From Dissophora ornata (taxonomy: Eukaryota > Mortierellomycota > Mortierellomycetes > Mortierellales > Mortierellaceae), in assembly GCA_025201705.1 (NCBI GenBank), contig MU616574.1:1-64000 (forward strand): a stretch of DNA of 64,000 nt, in the 5' to 3' direction. The notes under the pieces are model-generated. The model worked only from the letters and a program-made list of their open reading frames with translations, was not told where the DNA came from and did not search any database. How positions within the stretch are numbered: the first letter of the stretch is position 1; each line of letters begins with the position of its first letter. Positions 21,776 through 32,008 of the stretch are shown in pieces. A program made the position numbers and the translations under genes.

Positions 21776-22295
21776 GTGTCTTTCTATGTCGTGCTGCGTA
21801 TCACCTTTTTGTTTTTTTGTTTTTCGCGTTTTTTTTTTGATACCCCATGGAAAGTATTTTTGTGTTGTATCATAGTTTTGTTTTCAGTTCCCTGTACCAT
21901 TACTTGTCGCGGATTTGGAAAAAGCAATAGATCTCCGTTGTATCATTATTCAAAGAGAAGCAACGCGTCAGCCACATCTGTTCGTCTTTGTGTTTTGCTT
22001 TTTTTTTTTTTTTCTTTTTTTGTTGTATAAAATACATATCTTTTCTTTTTGAAGCTGATGGTCAGGAGTAAATTTCTTCTAGAGGCCGGAGGGGGCCTCC
22101 TATTATATAAACGAAAAGAAAACTACCATCCAAATCCGTCCCGCTCCCCCTCCTCATTCTCTTGTCTCTGTACACAATGCGCTGACAATCGAGAAAAAAA
22201 GAAAAAAGAAAACAAGAAAAATATCCCGTCTCTTTCGTTTTGTCCCTGGTCTCTCCACTTTTTTTTTTTTGGTAGCGACAAATAGAGTCCCCCGT
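21776..22295. other. Convergent intergenic region
   Basis: 3' flanks of the Smr gene (plus) and the H2A.Z gene (minus). Very T-rich on the plus strand, with several T runs of 8-15; no gene seen. A short inverted repeat (ACCTACTTCTTCTTCG / CGAAGAAGTAGGT) spans the Smr stop codon. Confidence 0.5.
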
Positions 22296-23617
22296 TTAGG
22301 GTCCCATCTTCTTCTGACCCTTCTGTGTCTTTGACAAGAGCGCCTTGTGAATATGAGGAAGAACACCACCTCCTGCGATAGTTGCACGAATCAACGAATC
22401 CAGTTCCTCATCTCCACGGATAGCGAGCTGCAAGTGACGAGGTGTGATACGCTTGACCTTCAAATCCTTCGTCGCATTTCCTGCCAACTCGAGAACCTCG
22501 GCCGTCAAATATTCCAGAATCGCTGCAGAGTACACGGCGGCCTTGGCACCAACACGGACATGGTTCTGGGTGCGATCCTTCAAGTAACGGTGAATACGAC
22601 CTACGGGAAACTGGACGAGGTGTGATTTTTTTTTAGTTTTTTTTTTTTGTGTGTGTGTGCGTGTGTGTGGTTTGAATTGGTGGCGAATATGAATTAACAA
22701 AGGGTCTTGGGTATCCATCAATCATCATAAACACGCGTCTCGATCGCTCAGTTTGTATATACGCGGAGTAGTGTGCTCTTACCTGGAGACCTGCACGGGC
22801 AGAGCGAGAGAGTGCTGGTACCTTCTCGCGGCGCTTCTCTGTGATTTTAGTGGTCTGGGCGGTAGCTTCGGTTCCGAGGTGTGCATCAGCCTACAAAAAT
22901 ATGATATAATATTTGTGCACAACATCGAACCATGCGTGAATCATAAGGGGGGGAAGAGGAGGAGGAGGGACAGAGTTACGTTAAAAGACGCGTCTCGGAT
23001 AACGTATTATTTTTTTTCTTTTGTTTACAATCACCGAGATTGCGTAAAAACAAAAATCGCGTTCCAAAAACATCATCGTCAAGGAACGATTCCAAAAAAA
23101 TAAAAAAACCCCCATTCATTTTCTCCTGAGCGTAATTTCACAATCCTCACTCCCTCTCAATTGCACAGCAGATCGATTGTTAGGGGGGAGTTGACGAAAA
23201 AAAAAAATAGAGGGGGAAGATTGATGGAGCGCAGATCCAAGTGCGAGAGAAATAGGGCGAATTCAATGCGTTCAGCGTCGACATTCACTCCTGTTTGAAG
23301 CATCGCAGTAAATAAGGCAAGAGGGCTTTGGCTGTATTTTCGGGTGAGTCATAGTATTCGCTGGGCACATTTTGCGGATTGTTGGTGTTGTTCGCTTGTG
23401 ATGATGTTCTGTTGACGAGGGGGGGGGTTGCCTGGGCGGACTTTGTTTCACAAAATAAATATATTTTTATCGCAGCTCCCAACGGGCCAGGAAAGACGTG
23501 TCGGTTGTTGGGTCGAGTGCCAAGTTGGGGGAGAGATGTCGATATGTGATGAGGAAGATGGATCCATGAAGATGTACCAGGGGTTGTTGGGCTATGAGAC
23601 TGGTGGGTCCTTACCAT
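22296..23617 (-). CDS. HTZ1: Histone variant H2A.Z
   Basis: Three exons: 23615-23617 (only the ATG), 22783-22890 and 22296-22610; 141 residues. The histone fold is nearly canonical H2[40 protein letters not shown], the H2A.Z-specific [40 protein letters not shown] and HIHKALL. The N-terminal tail starts [20 protein letters not shown] and lacks the Gly/Lys-rich pattern common in animal H2A.Z. The variant replaces H2A in nucleosomes at promoters and is deposited by SWR1. The single-codon first exon is supported by ATG followed by GTAAGG, by phase 0 on both sides, and by the lack of any other in-frame ATG ahead of the tail; intron 1 is 724 bp, long for this window. Confidence 0.9.
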
Positions 23618-24616
23618 GGTGAAAGAAGTAGACGGAGAAGGGAGGAGAGAATGTAAGAAGGAAGTTTGAGGAAGGAAGTAAAGGAAAGGAGCGGAGGGTG
23701 GGTTCAAAAAGGCGTAAGTTTGTAGACCAAAAAAAAAGGATTAAAAAAAAGGATTAAAAAAAAGTGCTCCCTTGCAGATTCGAAAGGCAGCATCTGCTGA
23801 CAAGACACATCCGGTGACACATAGTCACCTGATTTCGCCGCTTTTCCAAAATATTGTCCGATACCTGAACTTCACGATCGCGGTATTTCAAAGCGAGCCC
23901 CTCATTCTCTGTTCAAAGTCGATGGTAGTGGTAGTGAATAACTGTGTATTTTGAGATGCCACTGTGTGAAATAAATCATCCGAGGAGACAGGGTTACAGC
24001 TGGTAATAAACAATAAAATGGCATAAACCCTGTGTGGTAACCGGGAAAATAAGAAGACCAAGTCAGATGATGGAATCCACACTGTCACATTGTAAACCGA
24101 CGGCAAAAGCGTCCTCAACAAGCCCGGTAGTGCGGGTGGGTAAATGAAATGCACTTTTTGACAGAGACTTAAAAAAAAACCCTTGCGCAAACCTTATATC
24201 AATACATGCATAAGACAGAGACGCGTCCAGGATATCGCCCTCTGATTCTCAAGAAACGCAAATCCCATTGAACTGTCCTCGTGAATGGATGTTAATCGTA
24301 TTCTTCAGCAGTAATTCACTCTTTCCTGGGAACACTGCCTTTCCTCCAAAAGCCAATTTTTTTTACACAGTTCGTTCTTGTTTCTAGATTTTCTTCAAGG
24401 GGGTGATGGGTGAGATCGGCCAAATAATGAAACGCGAGAATAAACCACGCTCTGCCTTATCCCTTATCTTTGAAAGAAGGTATTTACTTGGTGATATAGA
24501 CTACATATATTCGCTAGTTCTACAAGTCTATGAGCAACACCCCCTTTGTCGCGTTTGTAGATATGACTAGGACCAATCCACCTTTTTGTCAGTTGTGCAT
24601 GTGACTTTTACTACTT
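23618..24616. other. Intergenic, upstream of H2A.Z
   Basis: Promoter of H2A.Z plus the 3' flank of the MDR gene. It contains short repeats of GGATTAAAAAAAA at about 23737-23763. An ACGCGT box occurs near 24221. No gene seen. Confidence 0.45.
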
Positions 24617-25939
24617 TTACTCGTCGTGTCCATTGACGGTGACCACCAACTTTCCAAATTGCACTCCCTGTGTCATGGCCTTGAGCGCCTCGGGGAATTT
24701 CTCGAGCCCCTCCCAAACTTCACTCACCACCGAACGAATCTTATGTTCTCCCACAAACTGTAGCATCTTCTCAAACTCGACACGCGATCCCATGGTGCTA
24801 CCGATGACGGAAACGTTTCGCAGGATCATGTTGATATCGAAGCTGAATGGACCAGCGGCCTGACCGTAAGTCACAAGAGCCCTGCCTTGAGCCAGGATCT
24901 TTTTCAGGATGATAGACGCATTGGGACCGTTGGCACTGTCGACGGCGAGGTCGAATTGGACGCCATTCGTCAACTTCAAGAGCTCTTCATGCCAGTTTTC
25001 TATTAAATGAAAGAGTTGAAAAGTAATATTAATTCATTGCACTATCTTTGGGTGATCAACAAAAAAAAAATCTATGATATGCCTTACCCTTGCGGTAGTT
25101 GACACCTCCTTTAGCGCCCATCTTGATGGCGCGTTCGATCTTGGTATCATCGGACGAGGAGACATAGACATTTGCGCCGACCGCGACAGCAAACTGCAAT
25201 ACAAAGAGTGCGACGCCTCCGCCAATGCCGGTGATAAAGATGTTCTGGCCCTTTCTGACCTGGCCTTTCGTAAACAAAATACGGTATGCAGTAAGGCCGG
25301 CGAGCGGCAATGCAGCTGCCTCGGTATCCGTTAAATGGGCAGGAGCCTTGAAGATATCGTCTTGGTTGCCAGCAAAATGCTGGGCGAAAACACCTAAGTA
25401 GATGAGTTTGCAACATGTTTAGAATATAAAGAATATGCATAAGGAGAACCAATAAAAAATGGTTGGTTTCGGTACCATTGGACTTGGTACCACCGCGAAT
25501 GGAGTATTCGCTTTCGACCTCGGGACCGCCAGGGCTAGAAATCCAACCGTCCGAGGGCATGATCACGACACGATCACCGACTTTGAGTCTAGAAGATTCG
25601 CCATTGAGCTCGACAATCTTGCCGACACCATCAGCTCCAAGGACTGAGTTGAAGACAATCCCCTGAAAGATGAAAGCACATGGCGCAAAGGAATGACTGT
25701 TAAGTAAAAAGGAGCTGCTTCGAATGTTGAATCAAAAGAGAATATCACCTCCATGTAACGTGGCGACTCACGGGATAAAGGTTTTTCAAAATCCAGATCT
25801 CACGGTGGTTGAGAGAGACAGCATCAATCTTGATGAGTGCTTGGTTTGCCTTGGGGATGGGTCGAGGTCGGCGGATAATAACGGTTTTATGGAGCTCGGT
25901 CGAAACCGAGTTTTCCTCGATGGTCACAGCAGCGGACAT
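24617..25939 (-). CDS. Medium-chain dehydrogenase/reductase (quinone oxidoreductase-like)
   Basis: Four exons (25772-25939, 25476-25662, 25088-25393, 24617-24999), 347 residues, in phase at every join. The N-terminal GroES-like fold reads AVSLNHREIWILKNLYP, LGADGVGKIVEL and LKVGDRVVIMPSDGW. The nucleotide-binding Rossmann domain carries IFITGIGGGVALFVLQFAVA, with NVYVSSSDDTKIERAIKMGA after it. The structural-zinc cysteines and the GHE zinc motif of alcohol dehydrogenases are absent, so it belongs with zinc-independent NADPH-dependent reductases (YogA/CipB/QOR-like). Substrate unknown; probably an enone, quinone or other activated alkene. Cytosolic by lack of any targeting signal. Confidence 0.85.
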
Positions 25940-27100
25940 TTTAGGATGTGGAGAGGCGAGATATGACGTTTTTGATCAGCTGAATTGGTTCGTTCATCCT
26001 TGCCGCCCTTTTATACTTTTTGCTTGGTGTCTAATAGGCGGGGGTGACACACGGTGTTGAAGCCAGGACTCCAAGGATTGGCTGGTTGCCAGAAGTAGAG
26101 AATGCAATCGAACAAACACGAAAAAATTTGCGCGTTATTGATCTGCGCTGACCCCAGTTCGTGATGTGTGGTACTGAAACTACATCATTAAGTAAACCCA
26201 AATCTCCTCTCGGCTCCCACTACAATCCAACGCGCGTATTTTTTTCGATTACTATTTGGACGCGCAAGCCCAGCGTTCTCTTTGGGATTAATAATCCAGC
26301 GCCAAGAAGATCCTTATTCCCATGCTAATTCTTTTCATGAATCGCAAATTGATGAAGGCTGAATAATTCACTGTGGGAAAAAAAATGACGTGCTCCAGGA
26401 CGAGAGTTTGCACATAATCCTTCACTTTTCTGCCCATTTTGTGAACCTCGTTTTGGGTTACAGTCCCATGGAATCGACGCTGCGTAATCAAAGTGATTGC
26501 CTCGAAGCGCTCTCACGTTGTGCATTTGTCATAGAGTCCTCGTCAGAAAGTCGCAGGGGAATATCTTCAAGGCTCGTTCCTTCGTCGTCCGCCGGAGTAA
26601 AATGTAAAAACACGTTCAACATTCGGTTCCAATTTAAACCCTCAAAAAATATATTTATTCCCCTGCGACTTTCTGACGAGGACTCTATGTGGGTATTGCT
26701 GTACTAATAGCGACGTCAGCTAGTACTGAAGCTGGTGTTTCAGAAAGCGCTCTGACTGGTTTGACCGTTGAATGAAACCAAAAAAAAAAAAATCTGAGTG
26801 CCATTCAATTGATTATTCAGCCGACTAGAAAAAAAAAGTGCTCTCAATTGCTTGGTCAGTCGAAAAGACCCCCTCATCCTATGAAGCTCGCCGACCATTT
26901 GAGTCATTGCACCCCAAACCAACTCACGACGCGGATAGTGCTTCGGGGGATAACGAAAAGAACGTCTTTTCACACATGCGCGCAAACCAGAGGTAAATCC
27001 ATTGAAAACTGGTCGACTTCACCTTTGGACGACTTTGTCCTTCACTGCCGGCTCGATGTAGGGTTCATCGGAGCCTGAAGGGAGGACGAAGACTTTACGT
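25940..27100. other. Gene-poor region with inverted repeat
   Basis: Upstream of the MDR gene. No intact gene was found; codon-like stretches are short and interrupted. It includes the 34-bp inverted repeat and several A-runs (for example about 26770-26790 and 27100-27135). It seems to be the start of a decayed island reaching to 29.9 kb. Confidence 0.5.
26530..26689. mobile_element. 160-bp element bounded by perfect 34-bp inverted repeats (MITE-like)
   Basis: The left arm 26530-26563 begins CATAGAGTCCTCGTCAGAAA and is matched without mismatch by the reverse complement at 26656-26689. The arms enclose 92 bp of AT-rich sequence with no coding capacity. The layout fits a miniature inverted-repeat element or solo terminal repeats of a larger one. 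No clear target-site duplication is visible next to the arms, so the assignment to a transposon is uncertain; a regulatory hairpin is the alternative. Confidence 0.55.
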
Positions 27101-27289
27101 CCAAAAAAAAAAAAAAGAAAAAAAAAAAGAAAAAAGGGTGTATCATTGATGAGGAATGATTGCTGCCTTCCGAAAGAGCATTAGGAAATCAGGCAACATC
27201 AATTGCATACCAGAGTCGATGATGCCCCAAGCTCATATATCTCCACGGTTCTCTGCACGGACAGTGTCCGGAAGACCTTGGATGGCTCG

Positions 27290-28094
27290 CGTCAGATTTC
27301 CAGCCATTGTCTGCTTAATTTTCCTGAAATCGACAGTTCTGCCTCGAGGGCAGCTTCAAGAGCGACAATATCAAGTATCAGGCGACCGGATCCAAATAGA
27401 AGAAGAATTTCACGCTTATCCTTGTTTGCATTCTTGGCTTGAATGTCAGTTGATTCAATCTGGCAGGTTTTGATCGCCTTTAGGATCGCGAGTAAGGGTC
27501 CATGCAGTAGCCAGAGCCACCACCCTTCTTTCTTGGGATAATCCAGTCGCTGTCGTCCTGAGTTGTTTAGCTAGTAATTTAACCCCTAGAGAATATCACA
27601 AGAAGCGCGCATCTTTTCACACTCCTTCACCTACAGTTTGCGAAAATCAAAACACTTACCACCAATTAATACCAACGCGTATCAAAAAGAAAATGTGCAA
27701 AATTGGGTAACTTACGGAGAAAGAGCTTCTGCCAGAGCCGTCCGACATGGAAATGGCAGTAGTATATCGATACTTGTGGAAACACTGCCTCAATAGCTTC
27801 GGTTTCACGCGGTTGGCCGCGGCGCTGCACCGTCGTTACCATCGTAGTACTGGGAAGTACCGACTCTGGAGGCTGCTTGTCGTAAAACGTACGGGAGTTT
27901 CCTTCTGGGTAATTTAACCATTGAAAGGCGTTCCTCTCCTGATTCCAGAAGGCTCGAAACTGGTCGAAGGTGAAGCTTTGGATGAAAGGTAGGGGAGAAC
28001 TGTGTGCTCTGGGGAAAGGATATGGGTCAAGACCGATCAAGGGGTTATAGTCGACTGAGTAATGGAGGATGTCCTTAAGAAGTAGGGGCGGCAT
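27290..28094 (-). pseudogene. MULE-transposase-like fragment / doubtful gene
   Basis: An open frame starts at 28094 (MPPLLLKDILHYSVDYNP). Near its end it holds AIEAVFPQVSIYYCHFHVGR, which resembles the segment of MULE transposases around the conserved CxxH. A GTAAGT donor follows at about 27715. An acceptor near 27560 would continue in frame into a 75-residue stretch (...KREILLLFGSGRLILDIVA...) that ends about 27290. The N-terminal half (WLNYPEGNSRTFYDKQPP) is not typical transposase. No catalytic DDE triad is visible. I read it as a truncated transposon copy, perhaps fused with other sequence; a small real gene cannot be excluded. Confidence 0.4.
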
Positions 28095-28187
28095 TGGAGT
28101 GCGAGAGAGAGAGCGAGAGAGAGATAAAGGATGAAGGATGAAGGCAGAAACCAGTCATTGCAAAAAACTTGCAGAAGTTCGCGTTAG

Positions 28188-29862
28188 TTGATGTGTAGGG
28201 AAAAACAGGGCACAAGCCTAGCATGGGCTATTCAAAGCTCCAACCCTCCTGAGTCTGGTCCAAGACGCCATGTCGATATACAAGGGTGTCTATTCCATAC
28301 TATCCGGCAGGTGTATTCATCACACGTTGTGGAAGAAGCTTGCGTCTCCTCCCAACTCAGTTCTGTACCTGGACGGCTCTCCTGCAGAGGAGAAGAAGCA
28401 TACTCATAAGCATCGACAAGAGGTCCGTGACAAAGCCTTAACTCTCGCTCAAAAAGGTGTCACCCAGCTGAAGGATCGCCTTGACCGGAAGCTTCATGTC
28501 AGGAAACAACATTTCATAACTGTCCGAAAGCACATGGAGAAAGGATTCTACTGGCCGTTGGAGTCGAGACGAGCGTTTGCACAGTATCTTAGGTTGAAGG
28601 GGCGGTCTGTAATAGAATGCCCGACCGAAGCGGATATTGCGATTGCTGTGCGATACCGAAGTGGAGATATCGTCATTTCGAAAGACAACGACACACCCGT
28701 CTATAAAAGTATCTCGACCATTTGGCGGCCTATTTCAAGACAAAGGTTCCTTGTCTACGAGATTCCTGATGTTCTCGCCACCTTGGGCATCAGCAAAACT
28801 CAGTTACAGTTCTCGGTGTTGTATCAAGAAATGACTACAATCGCAACATCCCTTCACTGGGAAACGAAACTAACTTTTCTATTGTCTATTGTCAAAACGC
28901 TAGACGGAGCTGGTGAGCATTGTCGCGTTGGTCATACTGGCTGGCGTTCTGCCTAAATATATATTTTCTTTTCCGAGATCCTCGTTCAATGGTACAAAAG
29001 TACTTGGTCCACGAGCAAGTTGTGCTGAAGAACATCAAGCAAGAAACCTTCGATACCTCGTTAAAGGTGTTCGTACTCTGTGTGCAGACGCCTGTGCTTG
29101 AGCCGCTCACTCTGCCTTCCGCTCAGTAATCCTTGTCATACGGCTCCCTTCAACGTGATTTCAAGCTTCTTCAGGTGCAAATAGATGCAAAAAAAGGTAC
29201 AGAACGTTGCCACGTACCATTCAAGTCTCTGCTAGTATGAGTGACTTCGCGCTACTAACTTCTGCATCCACGATAGCGAGGCATCTGGCGAAAAGACTTG
29301 GCGGCACAAGTCGTTGCAGAGGTTCAACCGTTATCGTACAATTGATCGCCCAGCTTCACAGGACGTACAGACACCAACAAAAAACGACCTAGAGACTACA
29401 GCTTGGACACCCGCTTTGCCGAACACCGGACCCTTCACTAACGACCTCGGTACTCTTTCAAGAAGCGCACTAGATGCAAGCAGCACGAACTGCCTCAAAA
29501 TATGGTCCAGTACGCATGGAAGCCTTGGGAAGTCCCCGAGAGTCCCCTGGTTCTCAACGCTGACGTTTCCAGGAAAAAGATGGAGGAGAAGAATAGAGAA
29601 GGAAAGAAGACTACCCCAAAGCCAGTGAATGCTTCGGCAGGAAAGGGCGACTTGGTTCGAGCCATGGCTTGGGAACATCCGATGGTGACGCTCGATGTCG
29701 GGACCGTTCCTGTGGAAAGTTAGAATTGGTGTTCGACTTGCATCTGACACCAAGCGAAAGGGCCAGCGACTCATCGGACAATTCATTGAGTGCATCTTTC
29801 ACTCTTGTGCTCCATATTTTCAAAGGATGCAACCGATCATATCAAATTGAATGACAGGCACA
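28188..29862 (+). pseudogene. Broken FEN1/XPG-like PIN-domain nuclease gene
   Basis: Family landmarks are readable across several frames: HVDIQGCLFHTIRQVYSSH, VLYLDGSPAEEK, VIECPTEADIAIAVR, VISKDNDTPVYKS, TIWRPISRQRFLVYEI, VVSRNDYNRNIPSLG, VVLKNIKQETFDTSLKVFV, RYSFKKRTRCKQHELP and MVQYAWKPWEVPESP. Intact relatives are metal-dependent FEN1-like proteins common in Mortierella-like and Glomeromycotina fungi (recalled, not searched). Lesions: a 2-nt loss near 28325 after VYSSH; a 1-nt loss near 28806 and a 7-nt TATTGTC duplication near 28878, which together scramble about 25 codons over the metal-binding SRNDYN segment; an in-frame TAA at 29127-29129, after which the same frame still reads SLSYGSLQRDFKLLQVQI; and frame changes after 29330. 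The copy ends abruptly after GQRLIGQFIECIF. Confidence 0.75.
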
Positions 29863-30078
29863 CATATCATGGCCGAAAACGAAGAATATTATTAAGTGAA
29901 TTCACACAGTTGATCCATTATCTCAGGACATCAGCTCCTTTGGTCGAACCGCACTTTTCATTATCTGTTTCGACTGCAAGTAGAGCCGGTGAAAATGGCT
30001 ATCGCTTCCCTCTATTTATTTGTTGCTTATTTACAAAGACTAAAGACTACGGCGTTCTTATATCTTGTTCCTTTACGC

Positions 30079-31239
30079 TCAGAAAAAGATCGTCTCTTTG
30101 CATGCAAACCGCGGCAGTTGGCGATACTGAGGTTCCTTGGCGATCCTCCATAGATACACATCCAAGTCTACATTTAACATGCCTTTCTCTCCATAATTCA
30201 CAGTCCCAACCCTGTCCCCGCCAGTCTTATTCGCCATCTCCACAATCTCTCTGCATCCATCAATAGCAGCGGCCCTCAGACGATACGATTCCTCGACCGT
30301 GGTCACTCCATTTTCTTCCATCGTGTGCTTCAGATTCTCAGGTAAGACCAAGATTCCCAAATGCGTCATCATCGTTGGGATCACATTGTCCGCGAAAATA
30401 GGGCTTTCCTTGATGTCCGTGAACGCAAACAATGATTCCGTGGCCGCGAAACGACGTTCCAGACTCGAGGCCAACAGGAGCGCCTTCTTGAAGATATACA
30501 CAGACTTTCCATCAATATCTGAATAATCCTGGAATGCCGGGAACGTGTTGATCAAAATCTCTGAAAACTTCTCGGCAGAACCCTCGGCTTTCTTGGCAGC
30601 ATCGACTACGAACGTTCCAAGATCCGAGAACCCCTTTTGCTTCAAGATCCTGCCCGTCTCATTCAAAATTCCTTGGAGCTGTTCTGCCAGTTTGTAACTG
30701 ACTGATATTTCCAGCTTTTTAATAAATTGGAGTTCGGTGGGTTTCTCTTCATCCAATTTAATCCCGAACAATTCTCCAACTGTTGGGGCACTCAACTTAA
30801 TGAGGTCCTCGGCTGTGGTAGGAGTGTTGGTGATATGGAGGGTCATGACACCAAAAATGATGGTTGAGAACGCGCCACGGCCAGAACCAGCGTGGAGCTC
30901 TTTGCGGAAACCGTGGCCTGTGTTGAGGATATCGACAAGAGCGAGGCTGTTGACCTCTTGTTCAAGGGAATTAAACTTAAGAGGGAGGGACATGCCGTTG
31001 GCGATTGATTGCTTCGACCAAGACTCTTGAGTCAGGTCCGTGAGAAAACGAGTGATGGCATCCTTGTCAATCTATAATGAGCGAGGGCAATAGAAATATT
31101 AGTACTCGTCATGAAGGAACATGGATCGAATTGCCAATTGATTTACAATGGACCGTACCTTGATGTTGCTGCTCTCGCGGTATTGCTTTGAGGACCCGAA
31201 GACCGATGCGTAGAGGTTTGAAGGGCAAGCGAATGTCAT
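30079..31239 (-). CDS. QNG1: Queuosine 5'-phosphate N-glycosylase/hydrolase (DUF2419, queuosine salvage)
   Basis: Two exons (31159-31239 and 30079-31071), 357 residues, phase-0 join (SSNIK|IDKDAITRFL). Homology to human QNG1 (C9orf64) shows in the ILNETGRIL segment, INTFPAFQDYSDIDGKSVYI, FADNVIPTMMTHLGIL, the RLRAAAIDGCREIVE helix and the C-terminal VDLDVYLWRIAKEPQ. Members cleave queuosine 5'-monophosphate to queuine, so that salvaged queuine can be put in tRNA by the TGT enzyme. The early part (LVDILNTGHGFRKELH, GSGRGAFSTIIFGVMTL) is a divergent version of the nucleoside-binding region, so substrate specificity could differ. Divergent from copy C, sharing ~770 bp. Confidence 0.8.
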
Positions 31240-32008
31240 GGCGTGCGGTTGATCGTGAATGAGGGTGAGAGAGAATTTGAGATAGTGCGTGGAGGCTGCG
31301 CTCTTTATAGTTGCAGATTATGTAGCGGGGCGCCACCTCTCGGAATGTGCCGCGCCATCCGCAGGATGAACGTTTCGCGGGCGAAAGGCAGCTCCCATCC
31401 CCTTTGATGTAATTATGCGATGCGATCTAGGATATACCTGATTCATATCGCTGGCTGTGAGGCTGTGAAGTCCAACTGGCTATGTCGCGTCGGTTGACAG
31501 GACAACAGAATTCAGCCGCGTGATTAAATCAGAAAACGCGCTCCATTCATGTCCGCGCTGCAAGTTGACCAATGTTCGGCTTCGCGTTGCCTGACACATG
31601 GTGTGATTGGTGGAAGGTTGAGATAGACAGGGTATTTGAGGTGCATGCAAGACCATGGTAGTTTTTATTCGCTGGCCCTTCCCTTCTCTGTTCGGTTTGA
31701 GGGCAGATCGACAAGTGCCATGGTGCCTCTCTGAAACTGTCCTTTCTGACACAGACAGGGGGTAGGGGGCTGCCTAAATTGCTGTGTAGAAAGTAGTGCT
31801 GTATCCCTGACAAAGGGGCTGAACCATCGGTTGATACATCAAATGTCGCACAGGCAAAATTAACTTGACCTCCAACAAAAGCAACCTTCTCTCGCCTTCG
31901 AAGTTGAATACCCATTCCCATGGGTCGGCATGTTTTCATTTTCTCCGATTTTCTTTCTCTTTTTCTCTCTGCTTCCTTTTCAAACGTCCAACACAACACT
32001 TGCAACTC
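31240..32008. other. Divergent promoter region, queuosine gene / copy C
   Basis: Both promoters lie here. The ~70 bases before the copy C start are strongly pyrimidine-rich (CTTTCTCTTTTTCTCTCTGC near 31950), a leader type shared with copies A, B and D. Long minus-strand ORFs here show no protein-like composition. Confidence 0.5.

Noticed and set aside
22925..22945. tRNA T-arm-like GGTTCGATG on the minus strand
   Set aside because: No matching acceptor stem or anticodon arm around it; it lies in the first H2A.Z intron.
23285..23707. 140-residue minus-strand ORF overlapping the H2A.Z start
   Set aside because: It reads through the ATG/GTAAGG donor into the intron; no protein-like pattern.
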